From: Candidatus Zixiibacteriota bacterium
GTDB taxonomy: Bacteria; Zixibacteria; MSB-5A5; GN15; FEB-12
Direction of reading: 5' to 3'
Length of the DNA stretch: 18,046 bases
Assembly (NCBI GenBank): GCA_003641415.1
Contig: QNAG01000022.1
Span: 1-18,046 of the forward strand
The notes under the pieces were generated by a model that saw only the letters and a list, made by a program, of their open reading frames with translations, was not told the origin of the DNA and ran no database searches. How positions within the stretch are numbered: position 1 is the first letter of the stretch; each line of letters begins with the position of its first letter. Shown here piece after piece: positions 7,478 through 15,086 of this stretch. Made by a program: the position numbers and the translations under genes.

Positions 7478-8758
7478 TCACTCGGAATTATCAGGCGGAT
7501 TGAAATGATCAGGTGGTCGAGAAACGTCGGGCGGATGAACCGGTGGTACCTGTCGAAGAGGAGGTGGAGCAGGAGCGGGTGTCTCACCTTCCCATTGGCG
7601 ATGATCTTTCCAGCTTATGTAGTTCCTGAAACCAAACCGAGTCAGGATGGCAGCTCCCAAACCAGAGAAAACTGGAAAGGTTGTGATAATAATAGCCACA
7701 ACCAGGAAAAATATCCCAAAACCTTCAGCTACCCTATTTTGTTGCCCCAGCAGGATAGCGGTCAGGCTCCACAGTGACATATGCAAAAACACGCCTAAAA
7801 TCGATTGAAACAACATATTTCTCTCACCACCAATGGATCTTGCCATCACCAGTTTTCCAATCATGTTTCCAAAAACGACTTCACCCAAGATAAAAGCTCC
7901 CAAATAAATCAACGGGATAAACGGAACCGCTAGCAAGCCAACGATAGTGATTGCCACCAGAGCAATAACTACTGGCAGCAGAAGTACAAACAAGAGACCA
8001 AGAAGATATGTCTTAATACCATGTTTCACCACACAGTCCTGTAGTTGTCTTACTTGACGGGGCATAAGCTCGACAAATAGGAAACAGAAAAACAGAAGGG
8101 AAACTGTGAAAACAATAGCCACTACAAGCCCGTCAGCCGAGAAAGAGGAAGTAAAATCATCAAGATCAAGGGGCGACTCGGATTCGATTCTCTCTCCGCT
8201 AACCACTCCCCCCTTCTTTACAACGACTCGGGGTGCTTCCACATTGCCGTCAACCCGGCCGGAGCCGGTTATAAGTACCCGACCGCTCATGGATTTGACA
8301 TCCCCCTTGACCCATCCTCTGATTGTTACTCGGCCGTAGGCAACAATGTCTCCGTCAACGTATTCATCGTAACCGATGAGGACCGTTTTTTCCAGCGTCC
8401 CTATCCATCGTTCCTCTGTACAGCGGTCTTCGATAGCCATATCATCGCCCATCAGCTGCTCCGGAGAAGGTAAATCCGCACTGGGCAGTACGCCCTCGAT
8501 AAAGGTATCAGCTTCAAAGTCGTAGTACCACTCAAGGCCTCCGGTGTCAACCGCGATTACGCCTTCTGGTGTCAGGATAATTTCGTCGAACAGAGGATCG
8601 ACAGGATAATCAAAGCGGTCTGATGTATCATTTGAAGTATCGGTGAGAGTATTGGATATAGAAGTATCGTTTTCACTGTTCGGAGGAGCAGCCAAAACGA
8701 AAGCTGGCAATAACCAGCATATTGTAGATAGAGCGACCTGTTTCGATATGGTACGCAT
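7478..8758 (-). CDS. Exported bactofilin-like domain fused to a multi-TM region
   Basis: Function unknown. The 426-residue product has a signal peptide (about 1-24), a Ser/Thr/Asp-rich stretch (26-48), a region of unknown fold (50-120), a bactofilin-like polymer-forming beta-helix segment (about 124-195: GDIVAYGRVTIRGWVKGDV, GRVLITGSGRVDGNVEAP, VVVKKGGVVSG), then about five hydrophobic helices (about 209-230, 250-272, 276-297, 313-337, 346-369) and a proline-rich tail (394-424). The orientation places the bactofilin-like segment on the outer side of the membrane, whereas classic bactofilins are cytoplasmic. GGAAGT precedes the ATG. It lies 28 bases downstream of the DUF4097 gene in the same direction, so it is probably in one operon with it and the sigma factor. 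Confidence 0.78.
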   Translation of the reverse strand: MRTISKQVALSTICWLLPAFVLAAPPNSENDTSISNTLTDTSNDTSDRFDYPVDPLFDEIILTPEGVIAVDTGGLEWYYDFEADTFIEGVLPSADLPSPEQLMGDDMAIEDRCTEERWIGTLEKTVLIGYDEYVDGDIVAYGRVTIRGWVKGDVKSMSGRVLITGSGRVDGNVEAPRVVVKKGGVVSGERIESESPLDLDDFTSSFSADGLVVAIVFTVSLLFFCFLFVELMPRQVRQLQDCVVKHGIKTYLLGLLFVLLLPVVIALVAITIVGLLAVPFIPLIYLGAFILGEVVFGNMIGKLVMARSIGGERNMLFQSILGVFLHMSLWSLTAILLGQQNRVAEGFGIFFLVVAIIITTFPVFSGLGAAILTRFGFRNYISWKDHRQWEGETPAPAPPPLRQVPPVHPPDVSRPPDHFNPPDNSE

Positions 8759-8786
8759 GAAACTTCCTATGTTTCAGCGATCGGAG

Positions 8787-9701
8787 CTAATACAGAGCTA
8801 CATATACGTCGCCCGTTGACGACGAGATATTAATACTCGGTCCACCCCGACCGAATTCACCTACCACCTTATAGTTAGAAACCGACTCTATTGAGATCGG
8901 CACATCCGTTTGGATATCTCCGGCGTCGGATTCAATGTGCAGTTGTCCAGAGGACATTTCCGGAATCGAGAACCTGATATTTCCGCTGGATGAGTGAACG
9001 AAATAATCCCGGGGGCTGTCAAGCTCTGTTCGAATGTAAACATCACCCGTAAGACTTGTCACATCAAGCGCTCCCCGGACTTGATTGATATCAATTCTGC
9101 CAGTTGCTGTCTTAACGCGAATATCACCCTCAATCCATTGAAGGCTGATTTTTCCGGCTGGCTGGCGTACAGTAACCGGGCCGAAAAGGAACTCGCCAGT
9201 AATTGTTCCCTCTTGATTATCTATCTCGATTTCTCCTTCTATTGAAGAGAGATTTACATTGGTTGCTACACCGTTGATGGCAATGTTGACTGAGATAGGT
9301 ACAGCAATAGTGTAGTCGACAGCGCCATAGGTATCAGAACCAGCCCCAAGCAATTTTTGCCAGAATTTCCTTTCCCGACCGTGGAACCTGAGATAGTTCG
9401 TCTCGATAATAACATCCTGCCCCTTATGTCGAACCTTGATCTCGATATGATCGGCGACATCCTGGGCTTCATCAGTACTTCCGGCACGAATCCGTTTGAC
9501 GGCCTCAATAATCAGTCGGTCATCTTCACTGCCCGTGATAGTGATATTGCCCCGGGGAACGGTGAGATTGAGATTTACTCGTTGGTCAAGTTCGATAATT
9601 TTCTGGTAATCAAACGTATAGTCCTTACTATAAACCGAAGTTTCGACGAGCAGCAATTGGGTGATCAGAAAAATCACTATGACTATGGAACGCCTTGGCA
9701 T
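8787..9701 (-). CDS. Exported DUF4097-family beta-repeat (adhesin-like) protein
   Basis: The 304-residue product has a signal peptide (about 1-25) followed by the DUF4097 pattern: an opening strand pair VNLNLTVPRGNITITGSEDD, later short repeats NLSSIEGEIEIDNQEGTI, GRIDINQVRGALDVTSLTGDV and SSSGNIRFSI, ending SISSSTGDVYVALY-like strands. These Gly/Asp turns every 17-20 residues indicate a right-handed beta-helix or similar stack. DUF4097 proteins are frequent next to ECF sigma or anti-sigma genes; their biochemical role is not established. The ATG at 9699-9701 has GGAG 9 bases upstream; another ATG closer to that site is out of frame and stops after eight codons. It lies 34 bases after the sigma gene, so co-transcription is likely. 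Confidence 0.85.
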   Translation of the reverse strand: MPRRSIVIVIFLITQLLLVETSVYSKDYTFDYQKIIELDQRVNLNLTVPRGNITITGSEDDRLIIEAVKRIRAGSTDEAQDVADHIEIKVRHKGQDVIIETNYLRFHGRERKFWQKLLGAGSDTYGAVDYTIAVPISVNIAINGVATNVNLSSIEGEIEIDNQEGTITGEFLFGPVTVRQPAGKISLQWIEGDIRVKTATGRIDINQVRGALDVTSLTGDVYIRTELDSPRDYFVHSSSGNIRFSIPEMSSGQLHIESDAGDIQTDVPISIESVSNYKVVGEFGRGGPSINISSSTGDVYVALY

Positions 9702-9735
9702 ATAGGCATACTCCTTTTTTAGTCCGGGCTGTGCC

Positions 9736-10302
9736 TTAAACGGACTTGAGTTTCTTCTTGAGAAGTTCCCGAGCCCGGAAAATCCGTGCTTTCACAGTTC
9801 CCAACGGTATACTCAATAAATCGGCTATTTCTTCATATGATTTATCATCCTGATGGCGGTATATGATAACTTCTCGATACTTCTCTGGTAACGAGGAAAT
9901 AGCCTCCTTGATACTGAAACGCTGCTCTTTACGTACCAGGTCCCGTTCCGGATGATATGAGTAGTCAGGCACGTCGTACTCTCTTTGGTCAGAATCTCCA
10001 TTAATGGGCCGGTCCAGCGAGAGCGCTTTGATTCGTTTTTTGCGCAGGAAGTCAATGGAGCAGTTGGCTGCAATTTTATACAGCCAAGTTGAAAAACGAT
10101 ACTCCGACCGATAGGTGGCCAGCGAAGAGAAGGCTTTCATAAAAGTCTCCTGCACCAAGTCATCGGCTGTCTCCCTGTCCTGAACAATTTTCAGGATAAT
10201 ATGGAAGATAGCTATCCGGTGACGATTGGTCAGGTCGCGATAGGCGGTTTGATCGCCTTTCAGCGCCTGTTCAATTGAGGTTGCATCTTTGTCTTGTATC
10301 AC
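9736..10302 (-). CDS. ECF-type RNA polymerase sigma factor
   Basis: Extracytoplasmic-function sigma-70 family member that redirects RNA polymerase. Of 188 residues, sigma region 2 covers about 13-90 with DLVQETFMKAF and the -10-recognising FSTWLYKIAANCSIDFLRKKR-type helix, followed by a linker (about 95-128), then sigma region 4 (about 133-185) with LPEKYREVI, SYEEIADLL and the GTVKARIFRARELL recognition helix. The length is typical. The start is a GTG (10300-10302); an in-frame TGA lies about 45 bases upstream with no ATG between, so the GTG is the best choice. AAAAGG is only 2 bases away, so the ribosome site is poorly placed. It leads the DUF4097/bactofilin-like/toast-rack genes. No zinc-finger anti-sigma gene is visible on either side. 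Confidence 0.93.
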   Translation of the reverse strand: MIQDKDATSIEQALKGDQTAYRDLTNRHRIAIFHIILKIVQDRETADDLVQETFMKAFSSLATYRSEYRFSTWLYKIAANCSIDFLRKKRIKALSLDRPINGDSDQREYDVPDYSYHPERDLVRKEQRFSIKEAISSLPEKYREVIIYRHQDDKSYEEIADLLSIPLGTVKARIFRARELLKKKLKSV

Positions 10303-10453
10303 AACCTTTTCAATGCCATACGGGCTGTGGGGCTTGCAGTTTCAGCATAACATAAAAAAATATGACAGAGGGTTGTGACTTACAAGCAAAAATTGCTATA
10401 AATCAACAGACGCACGGTATCTCGCGAGCCATGCGGGAACTCGATGAGGAGGA

Positions 10454-10516
10454 GAAATAGCTATAAAAAAACAGGGTTGATGCAGATATATGTATCAACC
10501 CTGAAGTAGCTATTTC
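10454..10516 (-). terminator. Nested-hairpin terminator of the vWA lipoprotein gene
   Basis: On the minus strand CAGGGTTGAT (10503-10494) pairs perfectly with ATCAACCCTG (10481-10472) around a 12-base loop and is followed by seven T residues: a textbook intrinsic terminator about 90 bases past the vWA stop. Around it lies a second perfect 10-base inverted repeat, GAAATAGCTA (10516-10507) with TAGCTATTTC (10463-10454), which encloses the T tract. The outer pair is not needed for a simple terminator. Confidence 0.8.
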
Positions 10517-10590
10517 CAGCAAGACTTGTTTTGTCAGCTATCTTAATATCGAAAGTGGCCAAGTCCTGGCTTGCATATCAGTTTTTCTCA

Positions 10591-11706
10591 TCACGGGCCA
10601 TATTCTATATCGACGAATTCGATAACCCCATCGGCTCCTTCATCGAAGACATAAATTCTGATTGTGTGAGTGCCCGAAGCATCACTTGACTCGTACTCGA
10701 CTAGATAACTATTGGACATTACACCTACAACCGGCAGAGAACTTAGATCAAGATCGGAAGCATCCGTAGATACAAACACCATCGTACCGCCGGTGCACTC
10801 CGACATCCACCAGGGACGCTCATCTACAAGATTATTCCAATCGCTGGCGTAACACATTGTATCCTGGCTGAAAACCGTATGAATATTAACTTTTCCTGAA
10901 AGTTGCTCGCACATGTACGCCGTTCCCCACTGCTCTATTCCGCCTGGCTGAGTTGGCTCATCGGTGAAGTTGATGAACTGCCGCGAGGCACCCGAACGCC
11001 AGTTAAACATGGAGTCGGCGAAAAAAGTCCCCACAACGCCGTTTTCACCCCCCACTCCAGAGGCAAAAGAACTTGCAGCAATATGTAATGCCGCGCTATC
11101 CGGTCCTGCGAAATCCCGCGTACGCGATGTGCCAGTGCGAGGTGAACCATTGCGTTCATTTAGATAGGATTCAAGTTCTTCAGCAGTAGTGAAATTGATA
11201 GCGCCACTAACCGAACCATAGTAGCCCACACACCCAAAGCGCACATCCAATCCACTGGCCTCGAGTTGTTGAGCAAAGGCGATAATTCCCTCGGCAACAG
11301 CATCTGCCTCAGTTGACATACTCCCCGAATTATCGACAGTGAACACAACATCAGCTTGCAAAACGTTACTGATATCGACGCGTGTAATCTTGAAGCTCTG
11401 AAGGATACCGTCTTCTTCGACAAAGAAATTGACATTTTCTTCAGGAATGATTGGTTCTTCGGTCACCGGGTTATACAACCCGCTAACATTGATCAGCACT
11501 TGTGTTGGGTTGTTCTCATCGACACTAAAGCTCGCCGAAGGGACCACGTTGTTATACTGTATCGGCGGTAGCGTTATTTCGTCATCATAGTTATTAGGAG
11601 TATCGTAGTGCTTGGTCAGATACGACTGATCCTTGTCGTCACATCCTACCACAACCAACAACACTGCCAACGTCACAACGGCTAAAATAAGCATCAATCT
11701 CGTCAT
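10591..11706 (-). CDS. Lipoprotein with von Willebrand factor A domain
   Basis: Probable surface or periplasmic metal-dependent adhesion/binding protein; ligand unknown. The 371-residue product has a signal with lipobox VVVGC (Cys22), a low-complexity Asp/Asn/Pro-rich segment (23-60), a small beta domain (about 60-112), then a vWA domain (about 118-320) with MIDAS motif DNSGS (125-129) after a hydrophobic strand, later Thr/Asp positions including FTDEP, and a closing beta-rich stretch (320-371). ATG 11704-11706 has GGAG 10 bases upstream. It is separated from the sigma gene by its own terminator, so it is not part of that cluster. The vWA region contains an unusual Ser/Thr/Arg/Gly-rich insert (NGSPRTGTSRTRDF). 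Confidence 0.85.
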   Translation of the reverse strand: MTRLMLILAVVTLAVLLVVVGCDDKDQSYLTKHYDTPNNYDDEITLPPIQYNNVVPSASFSVDENNPTQVLINVSGLYNPVTEEPIIPEENVNFFVEEDGILQSFKITRVDISNVLQADVVFTVDNSGSMSTEADAVAEGIIAFAQQLEASGLDVRFGCVGYYGSVSGAINFTTAEELESYLNERNGSPRTGTSRTRDFAGPDSAALHIAASSFASGVGGENGVVGTFFADSMFNWRSGASRQFINFTDEPTQPGGIEQWGTAYMCEQLSGKVNIHTVFSQDTMCYASDWNNLVDERPWWMSECTGGTMVFVSTDASDLDLSSLPVVGVMSNSYLVEYESSDASGTHTIRIYVFDEGADGVIEFVDIEYGP

Positions 11707-12000
11707 TTTGTGCTTACTCCTCTGTATGTTTAAACATCAATTTTTCAGGTTTCAGTACATTAATTAGATAAGCTCTCATACAATAATTGAGCGCTTCACT
11801 GATATTAGATATATTTCCCTATTCATTATCATTCAGCAGCCAAGAACATATCAAATGAGCTAATTGTCAATATAAAATGCTATGCTCTTCCCAAGTATAA
11901 TATAGGTTTATATCGACACCTTATAATGAAGGTATTATAGAAATTTGTGAATAACCTGAGCTAGGTTGATAAAGAAAAATGTTAGCGACAATAGTCAATT
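11707..12000. other. AT-rich intergenic region between two minus-strand genes
   Basis: No gene seen. It should hold the vWA gene promoter. On the minus strand a perfect TTGACA lies at 11870-11865, but the best -10 after it (TATGTT) is only 14 bases away. TATAAT-like words occur at 11896, 11922 (plus) and 11939 (minus). The last two form overlapping inverted repeats: TATAAT/ATTATA (11922-11927 and 11934-11939) and ACCTT/AAGGT around ATAATG. These could be an operator, but AT richness makes chance matches likely. Confidence 0.35.
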
Positions 12001-12032
12001 CTAAAAGGCCGAGCTCAAAAGAGCTCGGCCTT
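12001..12032 (-). terminator. Intrinsic terminator of the C1 peptidase gene
   Basis: AAGGCCGAGCTC (12005-12016) and GAGCTCGGCCTT (12021-12032) form a perfect 12-pair stem with a 4-base loop. Read on the minus strand the hairpin starts 15 bases after the peptidase stop codon and is followed by TTTT. The stem is GC-rich in an otherwise AT-rich stretch. Confidence 0.85.
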
Positions 12033-12046
12033 GATATACTATTATT

Positions 12047-14254
12047 TTAACACGCCGGAGGTGGCGGACCACCAAGGAACAAGCGGGCTACCAGATAAGT
12101 CAAGTCAGCGACATCAATGCCACCACTTCCATCAACATCACCTTCATCAACGCATGGAGGTTGAGGACCACCAAGGAAAAGGCGGGCAACCAGATAAGTC
12201 AAGTCAGCAACATCTATACCACCACTGTTATCAACATCACCGCGCAGATCACAACATCCGGCAATAATTACCTTGCCGGCTTTGCCTTCGATGTCATAGC
12301 TCAGCATTGATCCGATATAGCTGGGGATATATTCATCGTAGCCATCAACATATATGGGAGTTTCATCACCCAGGACAGCGTCATCATCCACAGTCAGGAA
12401 GAACTTGAGCACCGGTCCTTCACCGTTTGGTAGCTCGGGTGAGGTTCCTGAATTTGAACTGATCAACCTATAGGTTTTTCTCTTTAGCCAGCCATCGGTG
12501 TGAATTTCATCTACTACCTCGAAATAGTCGGTTCGACAACCGACAGTTGAAACAGAATCAAAAGATAATACCAAATCACCATTGTACTCAAACGGTATTA
12601 TAATAATGCGCGCAGGAACTGTATTGTAGGTTGAGATAGTCACTACCACTTTCTGGCCAGGAGAGGCATTTACACTATCAGCCTCGATTGTGTCGGCTAT
12701 AGCTGCGATATAATTGTGCTTGGTTAAAGAACGAATGTCTCCTATAGTGTCGACTTGCAGGGAAACATCGTATAGACCTCGATCGTTATATGTGTGGCTT
12801 GTATTTTGAGTGAAAGCCGAATCACCATCTCCGAAGTCCCATATCCAGTTGTCGGGATTAAGCTTCGAAGTAGCAGTGAAGTTAACATCAAGCGGAACCC
12901 CCCCGAAACAAGTGTCGGTCTGAAATTCAACGCCAACTTCAGCCAGAGCTTTGATGCAGAAATTGGCGGTGTTGTTGAAATCATTCAGATCCAACCAGTC
13001 CCCACTGGAACGGTAGAAGCTCTCACCCGGGTTTGCTGAAGATTCAACTATCGCTCTGTATTTGGCGCCCAAAAGGACAGGAACATCAGAAGTACAATCA
13101 TAGGGATGACCACCCTGGGACAAAGACAAATAGACATAAAAAGTGTCGTCCTGTTTCAGAAGAAATTGGTTGTCCAGATCAATAGTGTGAAAACCGGTTC
13201 TTTCGATTGTCCCACTCATTGTTGACAGGGGATATTGCAACTCGTCATCCGCAAAAGTATCATAGATAGTAACCGTATAATCGACGTTATCGACAGCAGT
13301 GAAGAAACTTACAGCCTGAAGTTTCTGTCCGCCTGCCGCAACAAAAGCATTGAAAGCCTCGGTGGCATCGGTTTTGGTATCACGCCAGCCGTGGTAGTCG
13401 TGGTAGTAAACATAATCATACGTCATGGGTCCTACATCCTGAAAGGAGATCGCGCCCATCTCCGGATGTTGACCACAATGTTTGTCATAATATGATATCC
13501 AGAAATAACCGCTCAGTCCCCAACCAGACCCCCAACTGTTCTTGCAAAGCCAAGCGCCCGGTTGCGGAGCTGGAGTAACTTTGTTGTCGTCCCAGCCAAT
13601 TATTCCGATGGCATGATTAGGGTCTAAACTGCTGCTGGCGGGTTGATAGTGAATATAACCGGTGTACATGAACGAGCCACTGTAGCACATACAGGTTCCC
13701 AAGACGCCGTCAGACATAATTTTCTCTTTAATGGCATCAATGTTTTCCAGGTTAGGACCAGCCACCAACCACTCAATATCATGTGCATAAAAATAATGGT
13801 AACTGGTATCGTCCCTAAGCGGAGGCTCGTCAAAAGACTGACCGTCGATATCGCGCACTGCTCCCTCGCCACGAGTGAGATAGGCCGATGTTACTCGATA
13901 ATCACCGCCTTCATGAACCACCAGCCCGCTACCGGTAGGAGGATTAGTGTCATCGTTGTTATTTTCGTTAAATCCATTCCACCAGTCAAGATGATATTCA
14001 GCCAGATTAGGTTCGTCTTCTTCGCCTGCCGCCGTCCAGGAGCCCGTCATCATCATATTGCCTTCCATAGCTGCCATTGCGCCATGAGTCCAGCAGGTTC
14101 CGCCCTGTTGGTTCTTTACTGATGTTACGTAATTGGTACCGCCAACATCGCGCAGGTCAAAGCTGCTGGGTGGTTGAGCCATCAATGCACCCGATGATAC
14201 AAGCAGCATCAGAATCAGGCTGAATGTTGTCACACGCAATACGGTTAGCTTCAT
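12047..14254 (-). CDS. Secreted C1 (papain-like) protease with PKD and dockerin-type repeats
   Basis: Extracellular cysteine protease of 735 residues from ATG 14252-14254, chosen because GGAGG lies 4 bases upstream; an earlier in-frame start at 14284 lacks one. Domains in order: signal peptide (1-26, ending ALMA); papain-fold domain (about 30-275) with catalytic Cys54 in GGTCWTHG, His214 in NHAIGIIGWDD and Asn239 in KNSWGSGWG; a lectin-like domain common after this peptidase type (about 280-440); a PKD domain (about 445-515, WDFGDGDS, HTYNDRGLYDV); a cohesin-like beta domain (about 520-665); and two dockerin-type calcium repeats (about 671-735, DVDNSGGIDVADLTYLV and DVDGSGGIDVADLTYLV). No propeptide separates signal and catalytic domain. 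Gln49 is five residues before the catalytic Cys rather than six as in papain. It has its own promoter and terminator. Confidence 0.9.
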   Translation of the reverse strand: MKLTVLRVTTFSLILMLLVSSGALMAQPPSSFDLRDVGGTNYVTSVKNQQGGTCWTHGAMAAMEGNMMMTGSWTAAGEEDEPNLAEYHLDWWNGFNENNNDDTNPPTGSGLVVHEGGDYRVTSAYLTRGEGAVRDIDGQSFDEPPLRDDTSYHYFYAHDIEWLVAGPNLENIDAIKEKIMSDGVLGTCMCYSGSFMYTGYIHYQPASSSLDPNHAIGIIGWDDNKVTPAPQPGAWLCKNSWGSGWGLSGYFWISYYDKHCGQHPEMGAISFQDVGPMTYDYVYYHDYHGWRDTKTDATEAFNAFVAAGGQKLQAVSFFTAVDNVDYTVTIYDTFADDELQYPLSTMSGTIERTGFHTIDLDNQFLLKQDDTFYVYLSLSQGGHPYDCTSDVPVLLGAKYRAIVESSANPGESFYRSSGDWLDLNDFNNTANFCIKALAEVGVEFQTDTCFGGVPLDVNFTATSKLNPDNWIWDFGDGDSAFTQNTSHTYNDRGLYDVSLQVDTIGDIRSLTKHNYIAAIADTIEADSVNASPGQKVVVTISTYNTVPARIIIIPFEYNGDLVLSFDSVSTVGCRTDYFEVVDEIHTDGWLKRKTYRLISSNSGTSPELPNGEGPVLKFFLTVDDDAVLGDETPIYVDGYDEYIPSYIGSMLSYDIEGKAGKVIIAGCCDLRGDVDNSGGIDVADLTYLVARLFLGGPQPPCVDEGDVDGSGGIDVADLTYLVARLFLGGPPPPAC
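12066..12243 (-). repeat. Tandem 99-base repeat encoding two dockerin-type units
   Basis: The segment beginning GGACCACCAAGGAA at 12066 recurs from 12165, giving a 99-base (33-residue) period with only scattered base changes. The 22-residue core from Ser-Gly-Gly-Ile to Leu-Gly-Gly-Pro is identical in the two protein copies. Near-identity at the DNA level points to a recent duplication or gene conversion. Confidence 0.85.
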
Positions 14255-14350
14255 TTTTCCTCCGATGTTTTTTGATCGTTCCATTTGGCGGTTAAGCTAC
14301 CTGGCAAGGTATGCTTGAAGTATTTATTATCCTCGCAGGAACCTTAATGT

Positions 14351-14378
14351 AATATACACAGAGTCATCCTCTCGTCAA
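14351..14378 (-). promoter_or_regulatory. Candidate sigma-70-like promoter of the C1 peptidase gene
   Basis: On the minus strand TTGACG (14378-14373) and TATATT (14356-14351) are 16 bases apart, each matching consensus at 5/6 positions, about 97 bases before the start codon. A 13-base palindrome-like word (GTTCTT, T, AAGAAC at 14401-14413) lies 22 bases upstream of the -35 and could be an operator. Motif evidence only. Confidence 0.5.
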
Positions 14379-14479
14379 GGGATCAATGGGATTACCGCAA
14401 GTTCTTTAAGAACCTGTCAATCGGTAACGACTTCATTAAATATATAATACAACTCCACAGGACTTTCAAATACTCACCG

Positions 14480-15070
14480 CTACTTTAGATCAAAGTCAAT
14501 CAATGTTGTTGTTACCTGTTCTTCAAGAGAACCGTATGGCCAGTATTGATGCATAACAATTCCGATATTTACAGCATAAAAATTTATCCCAAAACTGTTA
14601 CTACCATTGATATGATCCCATTGGTACCCAATACAACTATATGTTCCAGCAGGTACAGTTATCACAGTGTCGGTTACTATAGTCGACAATTGGGTTGTAC
14701 TGCCTTGATTGAACCAGTGGTCACCAACCGATGCTGGATATTTTGCGATGAGATCTGTTTCATCGGGACTAATCCTGCTCCAGAGGCCATCGCTACGGTT
14801 CGCTTTAAGTCCGACTTTTCCACAATTGGAAACCAGCTTGTACCATGTTTCCGAATCAATTGTTGTATCGCTTACAACAATGTTATGGCATGTATCAATC
14901 CAGATAGTATCCCCTAAAGTATCCCTTCCCAGTCTTTCCCAAGTCCAGGAATTACCGACAGTAAGGGGCATTATGACAGATGAGGTCTCATTGTTGCTGA
15001 CACCGTCATCATCACAAGATATTACGCACATCAAGGCACATAGGATAGTGAATACGACCATGACTTTCAT
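14480..15070 (-). CDS. Lipoprotein of unknown function (PLTVGNSW / VPAGTY type)
   Basis: The 196-residue product starts at ATG 15068-15070, with GGAGGA 5 bases upstream; the longer frame to 15130 would overlap asnS and lose the signal peptide. It has lipobox VISC (Cys19) followed by Asp residues, which in E. coli would favour inner-membrane retention. The body is beta-rich and carries marks often seen in extracytoplasmic lipoproteins of FCB-type bacteria: PLTVGNSWTW (35-44), TVPAGTYSCIGYQW (138-151) and FYAVNIGIVMHQYW (164-177). I know of no assigned role. It lies 16 bases after the asnS stop in the same direction, so it is probably expressed from the asnS promoter, though a functional link is not implied. 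Confidence 0.75.
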   Translation of the reverse strand: MKVMVVFTILCALMCVISCDDDGVSNNETSSVIMPLTVGNSWTWERLGRDTLGDTIWIDTCHNIVVSDTTIDSETWYKLVSNCGKVGLKANRSDGLWSRISPDETDLIAKYPASVGDHWFNQGSTTQLSTIVTDTVITVPAGTYSCIGYQWDHINGSNSFGINFYAVNIGIVMHQYWPYGSLEEQVTTTLIDFDLK

Positions 15071-15086
15071 ATCTTCCTCCTGAAAT

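Noticed and set aside
12066..12243. Repeat as a CRISPR or mobile repeat
   Set aside because: Only two in-frame 99-base units inside a coding region; they encode dockerin-type calcium loops.
13643..14122. 159-codon plus-strand ORF opposite the protease gene
   Set aside because: It is antisense to the papain-like catalytic domain with clear catalytic motifs on the other strand; no ribosome site or family resemblance.
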